59,355 bases of DNA from Segetibacter sp. (GTDB taxonomy: Bacteria > Bacteroidota > Bacteroidia > Chitinophagales > Chitinophagaceae). The position numbers were made by a program, and so were the translations under genes. This document shows positions 25,995-35,775 of this stretch, piece after piece. Positions within the stretch are counted from its first letter, which is position 1; every line of letters starts with the position of its first letter. The stretch covers positions 1-59,355 of the forward strand of contig JAQBNO010000095.1 in assembly GCA_028288485.1 (NCBI GenBank), written 5' to 3'. The notes below the pieces were generated by a model, which saw only the letters and a program-made list of their open reading frames with translations, was not told where the DNA came from and did no database searches.

Positions 25995-26054
25995 TACCGG
26001 GCGGTTACAAAAAATATTTTTAACAACTACATCTATTCGATGTGGCTTAAATAG

Positions 26055-26066
26055 CCCCTTTAGGGG
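26055..26066. repeat. CCCTTTAGGG-type hairpin repeat before nuoK
   Basis: CCCCTTTAGGGG (4-bp stem, TTTA loop) is followed by GTTGGGGTG and then the nuoK start, 12 bases on. Confidence 0.55.
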
Positions 26067-26077
26067 TTGGGGTGTCT

Positions 26078-26413
26078 ATGCCAATAACATATTATATAAC
26101 ACTGTCGGTCGTTTTGTTTTGCATCGGGGTCGTAGGAGTACTTACGCGCCGGAATGCGATCATTATATTTATGTGTGTTGAGCTGATGCTCAATGCTGTT
26201 AACCTAATGTTGGTGGCTTTTTCGAAAATGCACAATGGAAATGCAATTGCATCGGCTCCTAATTCCACTGTTGGCATCGACGGGCAGCTATTCGTGTTTT
26301 TTATCATGGTAGTGGCTGCAGCCGAAGTTTGCGTTGGTCTTTCCATTATTGTTATGATGTACAGGAATACGCATTCGGTAGACGTAAATTTCTTAAATAG
26401 ATTGAAAAATTAG
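26078..26413 (+). CDS. nuoK: NADH-quinone oxidoreductase subunit K
   Basis: A 111-residue, three-helix membrane subunit. The conserved glutamate-bearing helix [19 protein letters not shown] (about 34-52) and the third-helix [13 protein letters not shown] are present. ATG 26078 (MPITYYI) is taken as the start; a GTG six bases upstream would lie in the hairpin repeat tail. Confidence 0.95.
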   Translation: MPITYYITLSVVLFCIGVVGVLTRRNAIIIFMCVELMLNAVNLMLVAFSKMHNGNAIASAPNSTVGIDGQLFVFFIMVVAAAEVCVGLSIIVMMYRNTHSVDVNFLNRLKN

Positions 26414-26424
26414 CCACTCACCGG

Positions 26425-26444
26425 CTCTCCCCCGCAGGGGAGAG
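26425..26444. repeat. Hairpin CTCTCCCC/GGGGAGAG between nuoK and nuoL
   Basis: A perfect 8-bp stem with a CGCA loop begins 12 bases after the nuoK stop. It is not followed by a T run. Confidence 0.65.
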
Positions 26445-26485
26445 AGAAGGAAGGAGGTATTGTAAATTAAAAATATTCCTATACT

Positions 26486-26502
26486 CCTCCCCTCCGGGGA
26501 GG
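26486..26502. repeat. Hairpin CCTCCCC/GGGGAGG before nuoL
   Basis: A perfect 7-bp stem with a TCC loop, then TTGGGAGGGGGTTCACT and the nuoL ATG. The purine-rich tail resembles a Shine-Dalgarno site but also resembles the tail after the hairpin before nuoK. Confidence 0.6.
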
Positions 26503-26519
26503 TTGGGAGGGGGTTCACT

Positions 26520-28442
26520 ATGAGCAAACTTGTTTATCTGGTACCATTGTTTCCTTTGATAGGCTTTCTTATCAATGGATTGGGTCGTAAAATACTCTCA
26601 AAATCGTTGATGGGCCTCATTGGCTGTGGTGTTATACTTGCATCCTTTGCCGTTAGTCTTGGTATTTTTTTCGAGGTAAAACAAGATGGCTTTCAACCCC
26701 AGGTGATCACCTTATTTGAATTTATCAAGCTTCCTGCTTTCACCATACCTTTTGCTTTCCAGGTCGACCAGCTATCATCTTTATTCTTATTAATTATTAC
26801 CGGTGTCGGTTTTCTTATTCATGTGTATTCAACTGCTTACATGCAGGAAGAAGAGGATGAGCATTATGGCCGGTATTTCTCTTACCTTAACCTGTTTGTT
26901 TTCTCGATGTTGCTGTTGGTGCTGGGTGCCAACTATGTTATCATGTTTATTGGCTGGGAAGGAGTAGGGCTTTGTTCGTACCTGTTGATCGGTTTCTGGT
27001 TTAAAAACAATAACTATAACTACGCAGCTCGCAAGGCTTTTGTTATGAACCGCATTGGTGACCTGGGCTTTTTACTGGCTGTGTTCTGGATACTGGGTAA
27101 GCTTGGAACAGTCAATTATTCTGATGTTTTTGCAAACGCTTCAACCTTCAGCACTTTCGAAGTAACAGCTATTACATTATTGTTATTTGTAGGCGCTATG
27201 GGTAAAAGTGCTCAAATTCCTTTGTATACCTGGCTGCCCGATGCGATGGCCGGTCCGACCCCTGTATCTGCACTGATACATGCTGCAACCATGGTTACCG
27301 CCGGTATTTATATGATCGTTAGAAGTAACGTGTTATATAACATGGCTCCGGTTACACAAACTGTTGTCGCCGTAATCGGCCTCGCGACAGCTTTCCTTGC
27401 GGCTACAATAGCATTAAAGCAAAACGACATCAAAAAAGTATTGGCTTACTCAACAGTTAGCCAGTTGGGATATATGTTTTTAGGTTTAGGCGTCGGTGCC
27501 TATACAGGCGCGGTTTTTCATGTAATGACACATGCTTTCTTTAAAGCCTTATTGTTCCTTGGCGCCGGTAGTGTTATTCATGCCATGCATCACGAGCAGG
27601 ATATACGTAGCATGGGCGGACTAAAGAAATACCTTCCAATCACGCATATTACCTTTTTGCTGGCTTGCCTTGCAATATCAGGAATTCCGCCTTTTAGTGG
27701 CTTTTTTAGTAAAGATGAAATACTGGCTGCAGCATATGAGCATAATAAAGTATTGTGGGTGGTAGGAGTTATTACCGCAGGAATGACCGCCTTTTATATG
27801 TTCCGGTTATACGCGATGACTTTCCTCGGTCAGTTTCGCGGAACTCACGAGCAGGAACATCACCTGCACGAAAGTCCATCCGCAATGACCATTCCTTTAA
27901 TCATTTTGGCCATCTTGAGTGTTGTAGGTGGTTTTGTTGGTATTCCCGAAGTTTTCGCGCCGAATGCACATGCACTTGAACATTTTCTTTCACCCGTTAT
28001 TGCTAAGTCTTCTGAAGCCGCTCATGGTTTGGATCATGGAACAGAATATATGCTCATGGGCGTTTCTGTTGGTCTTGCCGTGATCGCCATTATTTATGCC
28101 TGGACACGCTTTAGCAAAAAGCCTGAAATAGCAGAACCTCAAGGCGCAGGAAAATTCTTTGCAGAAAAATGGTATGTCGACGAACTCTACGATGCAATTG
28201 TAGCCAGACCGTTATTGGCGATGGCCAATTTCTTCAAAAATGTGATAGAAAAGAGTGGAATTGATGGTATTGTAAACGGCGTAGGACGGGGAGTAAATTA
28301 TGCAGGAAGACAAATTCGCTTGATGCAAAGCGGCCAGGTAGGAAATTATATCCTGCTAATGGTACTAAGCATGGTACTGATGATCATCCTCGTGTTCTAC
28401 GGTAATAATTTAAATCCTATCCTAAACTATTTCTCTAAATAA
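26520..28442 (+). CDS. nuoL: NADH-quinone oxidoreductase subunit L
   Basis: A 640-residue antiporter-like proton-pumping subunit at the distal end of the membrane arm. Conserved blocks are FIGWEGVGLCSYLLIGFW (about 142-159), MGKSAQIPLYTWLPDAMAGPTPVSAL, IHAATMVTAGIYM and YSTVSQLGYMFLGLG. The long C-terminal lateral helix region is also present. It begins 17 bases after a GC hairpin. Confidence 0.97.
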   Translation: MSKLVYLVPLFPLIGFLINGLGRKILSKSLMGLIGCGVILASFAVSLGIFFEVKQDGFQPQVITLFEFIKLPAFTIPFAFQVDQLSSLFLLIITGVGFLIHVYSTAYMQEEEDEHYGRYFSYLNLFVFSMLLLVLGANYVIMFIGWEGVGLCSYLLIGFWFKNNNYNYAARKAFVMNRIGDLGFLLAVFWILGKLGTVNYSDVFANASTFSTFEVTAITLLLFVGAMGKSAQIPLYTWLPDAMAGPTPVSALIHAATMVTAGIYMIVRSNVLYNMAPVTQTVVAVIGLATAFLAATIALKQNDIKKVLAYSTVSQLGYMFLGLGVGAYTGAVFHVMTHAFFKALLFLGAGSVIHAMHHEQDIRSMGGLKKYLPITHITFLLACLAISGIPPFSGFFSKDEILAAAYEHNKVLWVVGVITAGMTAFYMFRLYAMTFLGQFRGTHEQEHHLHESPSAMTIPLIILAILSVVGGFVGIPEVFAPNAHALEHFLSPVIAKSSEAAHGLDHGTEYMLMGVSVGLAVIAIIYAWTRFSKKPEIAEPQGAGKFFAEKWYVDELYDAIVARPLLAMANFFKNVIEKSGIDGIVNGVGRGVNYAGRQIRLMQSGQVGNYILLMVLSMVLMIILVFYGNNLNPILNYFSK

Positions 28443-28462
28443 ACTGCAGGTAAATATAAAGT

Positions 28463-29896
28463 ATGACCACTGTTTTATTAATTGTTGTTCCTTTACTCAC
28501 AGGCTTGCTGTCTTTCTTTATAAAAGAAGAAAGGAGTGCAAAAGCATGGGCTTTGTTAAGTGCAGTTGTTACACTTGCGATTTCCCTCATCACACTTTTT
28601 CAACACGGCAGTTCAGTTTCCTTCGATGCTTCGTGGTTACCTATGTTAAGTAGCCGTTTTTCTGTTTCTTTAGACGGAATGGGGAAAATGCTTACACTTT
28701 TAACTGCGGTTTCTTTCCCTGTTATTTTTGCATCAACATATAATAACAAGTATAAAAGTCCGAATGCATTTTACGGGTTTATGTTACTTACCCAGGCCGG
28801 TTTGATGGGTGTATTCTGTGCAACGGATCTGTTACTGTTTTACTTCTTCTGGGAACTTGCGCTGATCCCCGCCTATTTTCTTTGTTCTAAATGGGGGGGT
28901 GAAAAAAGAATCGCAGTTACTTTTAAATTCTTCATCTATACCTTTTTAGGTTCACTACTAATGCTCGTGGGTATTTTATATGTGAATTTTAAAACACCGG
29001 GTCATTCTTTTGCGATATCGGCGTTGCAGAATTTAAGTTTAACAACAGGTGAAGAAAACTTTGTTTTCTGGTTATTCTTTATCGCCTTTGCTATAAAAAT
29101 GCCTGTATTTCCTTTTCACACCTGGCAGCCGGATACGTATGAACAAAGCCCCACTGCAGTAACAATGGTACTAAGCGGCGTTATGGTGAAAATGGGCGTG
29201 TTTGGTGTAGTTAGGTGGCTTTTACCAATGTTTCCAAACGCTTCTGTAAGAATGGCGGATGTAATAATGATTATGGCCGTTGTCGGAATGATTTACACGA
29301 GTCTTATAGCAATCAGGCAGGATGATATGAAAAGATTGATTGCCTATTCCTCCATTGCTCACATAGGTTTAATGGCGGCGAGCCTGTTTACAGGAAGTGC
29401 TGTAGGAATACAGGGCGTACTTTTTCAGATGTTTGCGCACGGCGTAAATATCATTGGGTTATGGATTGTGGTAGATGTTATTGAACAACAAACAGGAACC
29501 CGTAAATTAAGCGAGTTGGGCGGGCTCGCACAGAAAGCGCCAACCCTGGCAATATTGTTTGTTGTTATGGCTTTTGCCAATATAGCGCTCCCTTTAACCA
29601 ATTCGTTTGTTGGCGAGTTCCTCATGTTTAACAGCGTTTTCCAGCGAAGTGTTATCTTGGGCGGTGTTGCAGGTATCAGTATCATACTTGCTGCTGTGTA
29701 CACTTTATGGATGGTGCAAAAGATATTTTATGGTGAACTAACCGGCAAACAAAATTATGAGATCAACGTCCCGGTTAACACACAGCTAATGCTGGGTGTT
29801 TTGGTAGCAGTGGTGCTGATTTTTGGAGTTTTTCCACAGCCAATGCTCAACCTTACCAACGATACTGTTACAAAAATTAGTGCACAAATAAAATAG
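28463..29896 (+). CDS. nuoM: NADH-quinone oxidoreductase subunit M
   Basis: A 477-residue antiporter-like subunit. The helix 5 motif FFWELALIPAYFL (about 129-141) holds the conserved Glu. KMPVFPFHTWQPDTYEQSP and YSSIAHIGLMAASLF follow. Length is normal. It is spaced 20 bases after nuoL. Confidence 0.97.
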   Translation: MTTVLLIVVPLLTGLLSFFIKEERSAKAWALLSAVVTLAISLITLFQHGSSVSFDASWLPMLSSRFSVSLDGMGKMLTLLTAVSFPVIFASTYNNKYKSPNAFYGFMLLTQAGLMGVFCATDLLLFYFFWELALIPAYFLCSKWGGEKRIAVTFKFFIYTFLGSLLMLVGILYVNFKTPGHSFAISALQNLSLTTGEENFVFWLFFIAFAIKMPVFPFHTWQPDTYEQSPTAVTMVLSGVMVKMGVFGVVRWLLPMFPNASVRMADVIMIMAVVGMIYTSLIAIRQDDMKRLIAYSSIAHIGLMAASLFTGSAVGIQGVLFQMFAHGVNIIGLWIVVDVIEQQTGTRKLSELGGLAQKAPTLAILFVVMAFANIALPLTNSFVGEFLMFNSVFQRSVILGGVAGISIILAAVYTLWMVQKIFYGELTGKQNYEINVPVNTQLMLGVLVAVVLIFGVFPQPMLNLTNDTVTKISAQIK

Positions 29897-29918
29897 CAGG
29901 CAGAATCAAGGTTTACTT

Positions 29919-31286
29919 ATGAATACGATTATACTTTCGGCGATTTTTGGGGTGGTAATGATGTTTTCTGGCATTTTTATACATAACCGTTCTGCTTATA
30001 AACATATAGCAGCTGCAGCCCTATTGGTGTTACTCGTATTTAATGTTAGTGAAGGCAATGGATTTTCCCTAATAAATGTTGACGTAAAATATTTTCTTCA
30101 TTTCGAAAAGTTCGGGCTGTTATTTAATAGCATCTGTATTTTCTCCACTCTAGTATATGTAATGCTTAGCGGAAAGGAAATTGAAAAAGTGGGAAACAAT
30201 GTTGCCGAATCATATGCTTTGATATTTTTTGTTTTGTGCGGCGTTGGTATAGTTACTTCTTACACCAATTTACTCATGTTATTTATAGGTATCGAGGTTC
30301 TGTCTATTCCATTATACGTTCTAACGGGCAGCGATAAAAGAAATTTGAAGGGAAATGAGGCGTCCTTGAAGTATTTTTTAATGGGCTCATTTTCTACCGG
30401 TATCCTACTGATGGGTATTGCGTTGTTGTATGGTACAGCAGGTACTTTTTTGATTGAACACAATGGTACCCGTATGCTTTCTTACCTTGAAGCATTGGGA
30501 TTGGTGCTGCTTTTTATCGCCTTATCTTTCAAGGTCTCTGCCGCCCCCTTTCACTTTTGGACCCCTGACGTTTACGACGGCGCACCCGCTGTGTTTACCT
30601 CTTTTATGGCTACGGTTGTAAAGGTTGCAGGTTTTGCGGCTTTTATAAGGTTGTTCGAAGCACGTACAGGAACTATGGGAAGCCAGACTGATCGTCTTAT
30701 TGGAATAGTGATCGTTCTAACTTTGGCCTTTGGAAATCTAACTGCGGTTTTCCAGCAAAGCGTTAAAAGAATGCTTGCTTATTCAAGTATTGCACAGGCA
30801 GGTTTTATGATGTTTGCAATATTTGCTGTAAACGATACAGCCAAGGAAGGACTACTTCTTTATGCTGCCGCTTATTGCCTCTCTACTATAGGGATATTTG
30901 CCGTGCTTGCAAAAATGGAAGATATGACCCTGGAAGGTTTTAACGGTCTTGCAAAGTCCCAACCGTTAATAGCAGCTTTGGTTACTATCTTTTTTCTCTC
31001 CCTTGCAGGGATTCCTTTAACCGCCGGCTTTTTTGCAAAGTATTACATGCTTGCAGCTATGGTAAAAACCGGTAATTATATTGGCCTTGTTGTAATCGGC
31101 GTTTTGTTTGCAGCGGTTAGCGTTTATTACTATTTCAAGGTCATACAGGCGATGTATTTTAAAGATGGAGATATTGTTCTTGCTCCGGTTACTTCCGGCT
31201 TCAAATATTTATTGTTGGGGGTTGCTGTAATAATCGTAGTGTTGGGAGTTTATCCCAATGCACTTCTCAGTCTTCTCTATTTCTAG
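29919..31286 (+). CDS. nuoN: NADH-quinone oxidoreductase subunit N
   Basis: A 455-residue antiporter-like subunit and the last gene of the nuo locus. Conserved blocks are FIGIEVLSIPLYVL (about 121-134), KVSAAPFHFWTPDVYDGAP, YSSIAQAGFMMFAI and LAGIPLTAGFFAKYYM. No clear terminator follows within 60 bases; a dispersed repeat lies 57 bases downstream. Confidence 0.97.
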   Translation: MNTIILSAIFGVVMMFSGIFIHNRSAYKHIAAAALLVLLVFNVSEGNGFSLINVDVKYFLHFEKFGLLFNSICIFSTLVYVMLSGKEIEKVGNNVAESYALIFFVLCGVGIVTSYTNLLMLFIGIEVLSIPLYVLTGSDKRNLKGNEASLKYFLMGSFSTGILLMGIALLYGTAGTFLIEHNGTRMLSYLEALGLVLLFIALSFKVSAAPFHFWTPDVYDGAPAVFTSFMATVVKVAGFAAFIRLFEARTGTMGSQTDRLIGIVIVLTLAFGNLTAVFQQSVKRMLAYSSIAQAGFMMFAIFAVNDTAKEGLLLYAAAYCLSTIGIFAVLAKMEDMTLEGFNGLAKSQPLIAALVTIFFLSLAGIPLTAGFFAKYYMLAAMVKTGNYIGLVVIGVLFAAVSVYYYFKVIQAMYFKDGDIVLAPVTSGFKYLLLGVAVIIVVLGVYPNALLSLLYF

Positions 31287-31342
31287 CCTCACTTAATATT
31301 TAGGTTTTGATTTTTTTGGCGCAAGCATTATAATAAGTGTTG

Positions 31343-31368
31343 AACATCGTTGTGTCACTCACTTGTAC
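31343..31368 (+). repeat. Dispersed intergenic repeat, GTGTCAC form
   Basis: AACATCGTTGTGTCACTCAC is followed by TTGTAC; a full-length copy. The rest of the 31287-31712 gap shows no gene. A TATCTTTA box near 31686 may be the promoter of the next gene. Confidence 0.9.
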
Positions 31369-31712
31369 CTTTCGATCGGTATGCAGCCTCTCCCTAAATT
31401 ATTATAGTTATTCAGCCCATTATAGTAGGTGACTGTAAGAAAGAAAACTTTAGTTTGCACAAATAAAATCAGGGGCGATTTTTAAATACTTAATTAATCA
31501 ATCTCCCTGAAACTTAATGGAACAGTGAAGGTTCCGGATCGGCTCTTGAACACTTAATAAAGCCAAAATCGAGCAGCGACTTTGTTTCCCTCGTCATATT
31601 TAATCATCGAAAGCAGGGCTCAAAGCTAATCCTTCCTGTATTTACTGTTTATTTTCATCGCCCTATTCTTCCTTGCGCTTCTTTCTTATCTTTAGTTATT
31701 AAGCTAGTTATT

Positions 31713-32993
31713 ATGGGCATGAAAAATTCCGACATTTTATCATTGTCTTACAGAACGGTTAAAAGCAATAAATTAAGAACGGGAATTACAGTTGCCATTA
31801 TTGCTTTTGGAATCATGGCTTTGATCGGCATTATAACAGCCATCCAGGCCATGAACCAGAGTTTGAAAGAAAGCTTTTCGACTCTGGGAGCCAATGCCTT
31901 TACCCTGCGTTTTAAGGAGAGAAATATCAATATAGGGGGTAACAACAGCAATGTGTCAAAGTCGAAGAAGGGCCAAAAACGTAACAAGAATTCGAATGTT
32001 GGAAAAGTTATTACTTATACCCAGGCCAAATTATTTAAAGAAAACTACAAATTTCCTTCTTTGGTGGGCTTGCAGTTGTCGGGGCCCAATTCTCAAATTG
32101 CCAAGTACGGAAATAAGGAAACAAACCCGGTGGTTCGTATCACCGGTGGTGACGAAAATTTCCTTTTAATTAATGGATTTAGTTTGCAATCGGGCCGCAA
32201 CTTCAGTAGGTTAGATGTAGAGACAGGGCGAAACGTTTGTTTGTTGGGAAGTGATGTGGCGAAAAAGCTATTCCCTAAGAACCAGGAAGCGTCTGTAGAT
32301 AAGATTATAAGAATTGCAAATATTCCTTACCGTGTAATTGGTTTATTAAAATCGAAAGGCAGCAGCCCGTTTATGCAAATGGATAAGGTGGTAGTCAGCA
32401 GTTATACGAATGTGAGGCGATTGCCTAATGCCGGGTCTTCGTATACGATCAATGTCATGGTGAATGATATTACTCGCCTCGAGCCTGCCATTGGTGAAGC
32501 GACGGGAACGTTTCGAGCGATACGAAGGTTGGATTTAAAGGACAATGAAAACTTCTTTATTGATAAAAGTGATAGCATTGCTGAAACAATGATTGGCCTG
32601 TTGGGAAGTATTTCGGGTTCTGCGGGAGCAATTGGTTTAATAACGCTGATAGGTGCTGCAATAGGACTTATGAATATTATGCTCGTGGCGGTAACGGAAA
32701 GAACCAAAGAAGTTGGACTGATCAAAGCGTTGGGTGGTACACGAAAAAGCATAAGAAACCAGTTTCTCTATGAATCTATTATTATTAGCCTACTAGGCGC
32801 TTTTTTCGGAATAATACTGGGTGTATTGATTGGAAACCTCTTTTCAATGGTTTTGGGAACAGGGTTTGTGGTGCCATGGGGTTGGGTAGTAACAGGAATA
32901 ATCATCTGTAGTATAGTAGGATTAACCGCAGGCCTGTGGCCGGCAATTAAGGCGTCTAAATTAGACCCGATAGTAGCACTGAGGTACGAGTAG
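31713..32993 (+). CDS. ABC transporter permease (MacB/FtsX type)
   Basis: A 426-residue protein with one N-terminal helix (about 22-46), a large periplasmic MacB-like domain (about 47-290), and three C-terminal helices in the FtsX domain (about 300-420). The conserved VAVTERTKEVGLIKALGGTRKSI precedes the second helix, and the end reads KASKLDPIVALRYE. A low-complexity Lys/Asn/Ser stretch (about 77-95) is unusual for the family. No ATPase or membrane-fusion partner is adjacent, so its ATPase must be encoded elsewhere. Likely role: lipoprotein or small-molecule export. Confidence 0.88.
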   Translation: MGMKNSDILSLSYRTVKSNKLRTGITVAIIAFGIMALIGIITAIQAMNQSLKESFSTLGANAFTLRFKERNINIGGNNSNVSKSKKGQKRNKNSNVGKVITYTQAKLFKENYKFPSLVGLQLSGPNSQIAKYGNKETNPVVRITGGDENFLLINGFSLQSGRNFSRLDVETGRNVCLLGSDVAKKLFPKNQEASVDKIIRIANIPYRVIGLLKSKGSSPFMQMDKVVVSSYTNVRRLPNAGSSYTINVMVNDITRLEPAIGEATGTFRAIRRLDLKDNENFFIDKSDSIAETMIGLLGSISGSAGAIGLITLIGAAIGLMNIMLVAVTERTKEVGLIKALGGTRKSIRNQFLYESIIISLLGAFFGIILGVLIGNLFSMVLGTGFVVPWGWVVTGIIICSIVGLTAGLWPAIKASKLDPIVALRYE

Positions 32994-33100
32994 ATGAGGT
33001 AAACTTTACAGCTGGAACCGGGAAGCAGGAGATAGAAAGCAGGAGATAGGAGGTAACAAGAGAAGAAAACAATATCGAAGAAGTAGAATATTGATTGTCG

Positions 33101-33126
33101 GTACAAGGGAGTGACACAACGATGTT
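33101..33126 (-). repeat. Dispersed intergenic repeat, GTGTCAC form
   Basis: On the minus strand AACATCGTTGTGTCACTCCC is followed by TTGTAC. It lies just before the convergent terminator. Confidence 0.9.
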
Positions 33127-33167
33127 CGGGGAAGTGCCCTACGCCTGTAACCAAATAAAATAAATTA

Positions 33168-33196
33168 AAAAGCCCGGTAGTATTTGCCGGGCTATT
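33168..33196 (-). terminator. Terminator of the large metalloprotease gene
   Basis: AGCCCGG (33171-33177) pairs with CCGGGCT (33187-33193). Read on the minus strand the stem ends in a T run. It lies about 24 bases past the stop codon. Confidence 0.8.
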
Positions 33197-33216
33197 AATA
33201 TATCAAAGTTTTGCAG

Positions 33217-35775
33217 TTATCTCTTCGGGTCAAGAGCTTCTTTAATTCTTTCCTTAAGATCTATCAAATGAATCTTACTCATCTTGTCAGTTGTTCCTGC
33301 AATAGCGTTAGTCACTTGCATTTTTAGTTCGCCTAACTGCAACCGGGCAATAGCCGGAATATCAGTGCGGCTTAGTTCGCTTGACGATAAAGAATTACTT
33401 CTGCCGAACGATATAGTAAACCCCGAACTAGAGGGGTTTAAAAAGTTGTTCAACTTATCTACATAATTCTTTTGCAACCTGCGCCTGTAACTATCAATGG
33501 GTTGCTTAGTTTTTAACTCAGTAAATAAGCCGTTTTGAACGTCGTTAAACAATTCAAGTGCGCTGTATGCTTTAGTGGCTCCAAACCGCTCAGTCGACTC
33601 CTGCATGCGGTGTAACCTATCTGAGTTCAATAAATTATTTAAGGCTGTCTCCTGCACCGTAGCTACAGGATCTGTTTCACCCGGATTATTAATCCTGTTC
33701 CAGGTTTTTTTGTCCATTAACCATGTTGGCGTTTTAAACGCCTGGTTTTGAAGAAAAGCTACCGCTTCGCGTTGTTTACTTTTTGGAGTTACTTCATACA
33801 CCGGCTCACCCTGAAACGATGTTTTAATTGTTTCATAAACACCGCCAATATTTGCGGTAACGTGCCCCATGTACCTGCGATATTGCCCTATTAATTGGGT
33901 ATACATTTCATCAATATTTTCATTCTGGTCAACATCTTCTTTTGTCCAGTCTGATAAATTCTTTAAAATGAATTTCAGGTTTTTGATTCCGTAAGCGCTC
34001 GCAATCATCGCATTATCTCCCAAATCTTCGCTTAAATTTCGGGGATCGCTTGTATTGCCAAATTCGTAAGTACCAAAATAAGTACGTGGATTTGAGCTAA
34101 GAGTTTTAATAATAAGTTTATTACTGGTAGCTTTTTGTTCCACTTCTGTATTTCCGGGTATGTACCCATAACCCCATTGAATCGCCCACTTATCGTACTC
34201 GCCAATACGCGGAAATAAACCTTTATCTGAAATTTGATCTTCCGGTTGCGCTACGTAATTAAAACGGGCGAAGTCCATGATTGACGCTGTATGTCCATTA
34301 GCTTCTACCCAAGCTTTATCACGTAATTTTTCAACCGCCGTTGTGCTGCTGTTACCCATGTTGTGCCTCAGTCCAAGAGTATGTCCTACTTCGTGAGAAG
34401 AAACAACCCGGATTAGCTGCCCCATTAGCGAATCATCGAATTTCATTTTCCTTGCCTTAGGATCTACAGCAGCAGCCTGGATCATATACCAGTCGTGCAC
34501 TAATTTCATTACGTTGTGATACCAGCCGATATGACTTTCTAAAATTTCACCGCTACGTGGATCATGAACTTCAGGACCATAGGCATTTTCAACATCGGAA
34601 GCGAAGTATCTCAATACAGAATATCGCGCATCTTCGAGGCTCATGCTGGGGTCGTTGGCCGGCCATTCTTTCCCCGAGATTGCATTTTTGAAACCCGCTT
34701 TTTCAAAAGCGATGTTCCAGTCATTGATTCCTTGAATTAAATAACTTCTCCATTTTTTTGGTGTTGCCGGGTCGATATAATAGACGATCGGTTTTTTGGG
34801 TTCTACCACTTCCCCTCGTTTCCATTTTTCGACGTCTTCAGCTTTAGGTTCTAATCTCCATCGAATAGCGAAAGTATTGGTTTCAACCCGGTGCTGTTCG
34901 TCGGTAAATGCAGTAAAACGATCGGCAAAAAAGCCGACTCTTCTATCCCAATATCTTACTTTCATTGGAATCGCCGGTAAAAGAATCATCGAAGTGTTTA
35001 ATTCAATCGTAACTGCTCCCGCTGCATTAGCTGCGGGCACTATTGCACCTGGCAATGAGAAAATGCCTCCTAAGGAAGGGCTGGAGTTAAAAGTTTTTAC
35101 TGTTCTTACTTCAACATTGATAGGAAATGATTTGATGGTCTCAATATAAGACCTGTCGTTTGCTAATGAAGAAAGATTAAAGCTCCTTTTTGAAGATTGG
35201 CTTAAGCTTACGACCTGGTTGTCTCCTTTAAAGTAATCAGTGACGTCGAAGATTACAGACGAAGAATCTTTGCCAAAAGCGGCAATAGGAAAGGCAGCGG
35301 CGATAGGGTTTAAGTTAGAATTATTTACCGCGGTTGATATCGCATTACTTGAATCTGAAGTATTAACGAGAGTAATAACTCTCATAAACACGTTATTGGA
35401 TGGGCCTTTTTCAAAGGCTATCGTTTGTTCGTTGGTTTCTTCACCTCCATACGTAGGTCGTCCTGAGCCGCTATTTGCTGGTACTTTCACATACCTTGTT
35501 ACAGCCATTATTTCGCGGTTTAAAATACTGTCCGGAACCTCGAAATAATATTTCTCCTCCACCTTGTGAACAGTAAATAAGCCTTTTTGTGTAACTGCTT
35601 TTGAAGTTATTACATCTTTATAAGGTTTCGGTCCCGGCTTTTGGCCAAATAAAAAACCGGCAGGTGCAGGAGCAGTACTGTCGGCTTTTTTTGCAGGTAC
35701 AGTGGTTGGTCTTCTCTGCGCAATAACTGCAGTTGAAAGAGCCGAGACCACCAACATCAAAACAAGTTTGTGCAT
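33217..35775 (-). CDS. Exported zinc-dependent metalloprotease (DUF5117/DUF4953 type)
   Basis: An 852-residue protein with a Sec signal peptide (about 1-19, ending IAQ). The N-terminal two-domain region of the DUF5118/DUF5117 kind is recognisable by KGLFTVHKVEEKYYFEVPDS and RYWDRRVGFFADRF. The metzincin zinc site HEVGHTLGLRHN (near residue 460) contains all three histidines. Long secreted proteases of this type are common in Bacteroidota; natural substrates are unknown. It is a single gene with its own terminator. The 35776-36126 gap upstream is AT-rich and shows no gene or repeat. Confidence 0.88.
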   Translation of the reverse strand: MHKLVLMLVVSALSTAVIAQRRPTTVPAKKADSTAPAPAGFLFGQKPGPKPYKDVITSKAVTQKGLFTVHKVEEKYYFEVPDSILNREIMAVTRYVKVPANSGSGRPTYGGEETNEQTIAFEKGPSNNVFMRVITLVNTSDSSNAISTAVNNSNLNPIAAAFPIAAFGKDSSSVIFDVTDYFKGDNQVVSLSQSSKRSFNLSSLANDRSYIETIKSFPINVEVRTVKTFNSSPSLGGIFSLPGAIVPAANAAGAVTIELNTSMILLPAIPMKVRYWDRRVGFFADRFTAFTDEQHRVETNTFAIRWRLEPKAEDVEKWKRGEVVEPKKPIVYYIDPATPKKWRSYLIQGINDWNIAFEKAGFKNAISGKEWPANDPSMSLEDARYSVLRYFASDVENAYGPEVHDPRSGEILESHIGWYHNVMKLVHDWYMIQAAAVDPKARKMKFDDSLMGQLIRVVSSHEVGHTLGLRHNMGNSSTTAVEKLRDKAWVEANGHTASIMDFARFNYVAQPEDQISDKGLFPRIGEYDKWAIQWGYGYIPGNTEVEQKATSNKLIIKTLSSNPRTYFGTYEFGNTSDPRNLSEDLGDNAMIASAYGIKNLKFILKNLSDWTKEDVDQNENIDEMYTQLIGQYRRYMGHVTANIGGVYETIKTSFQGEPVYEVTPKSKQREAVAFLQNQAFKTPTWLMDKKTWNRINNPGETDPVATVQETALNNLLNSDRLHRMQESTERFGATKAYSALELFNDVQNGLFTELKTKQPIDSYRRRLQKNYVDKLNNFLNPSSSGFTISFGRSNSLSSSELSRTDIPAIARLQLGELKMQVTNAIAGTTDKMSKIHLIDLKERIKEALDPKR

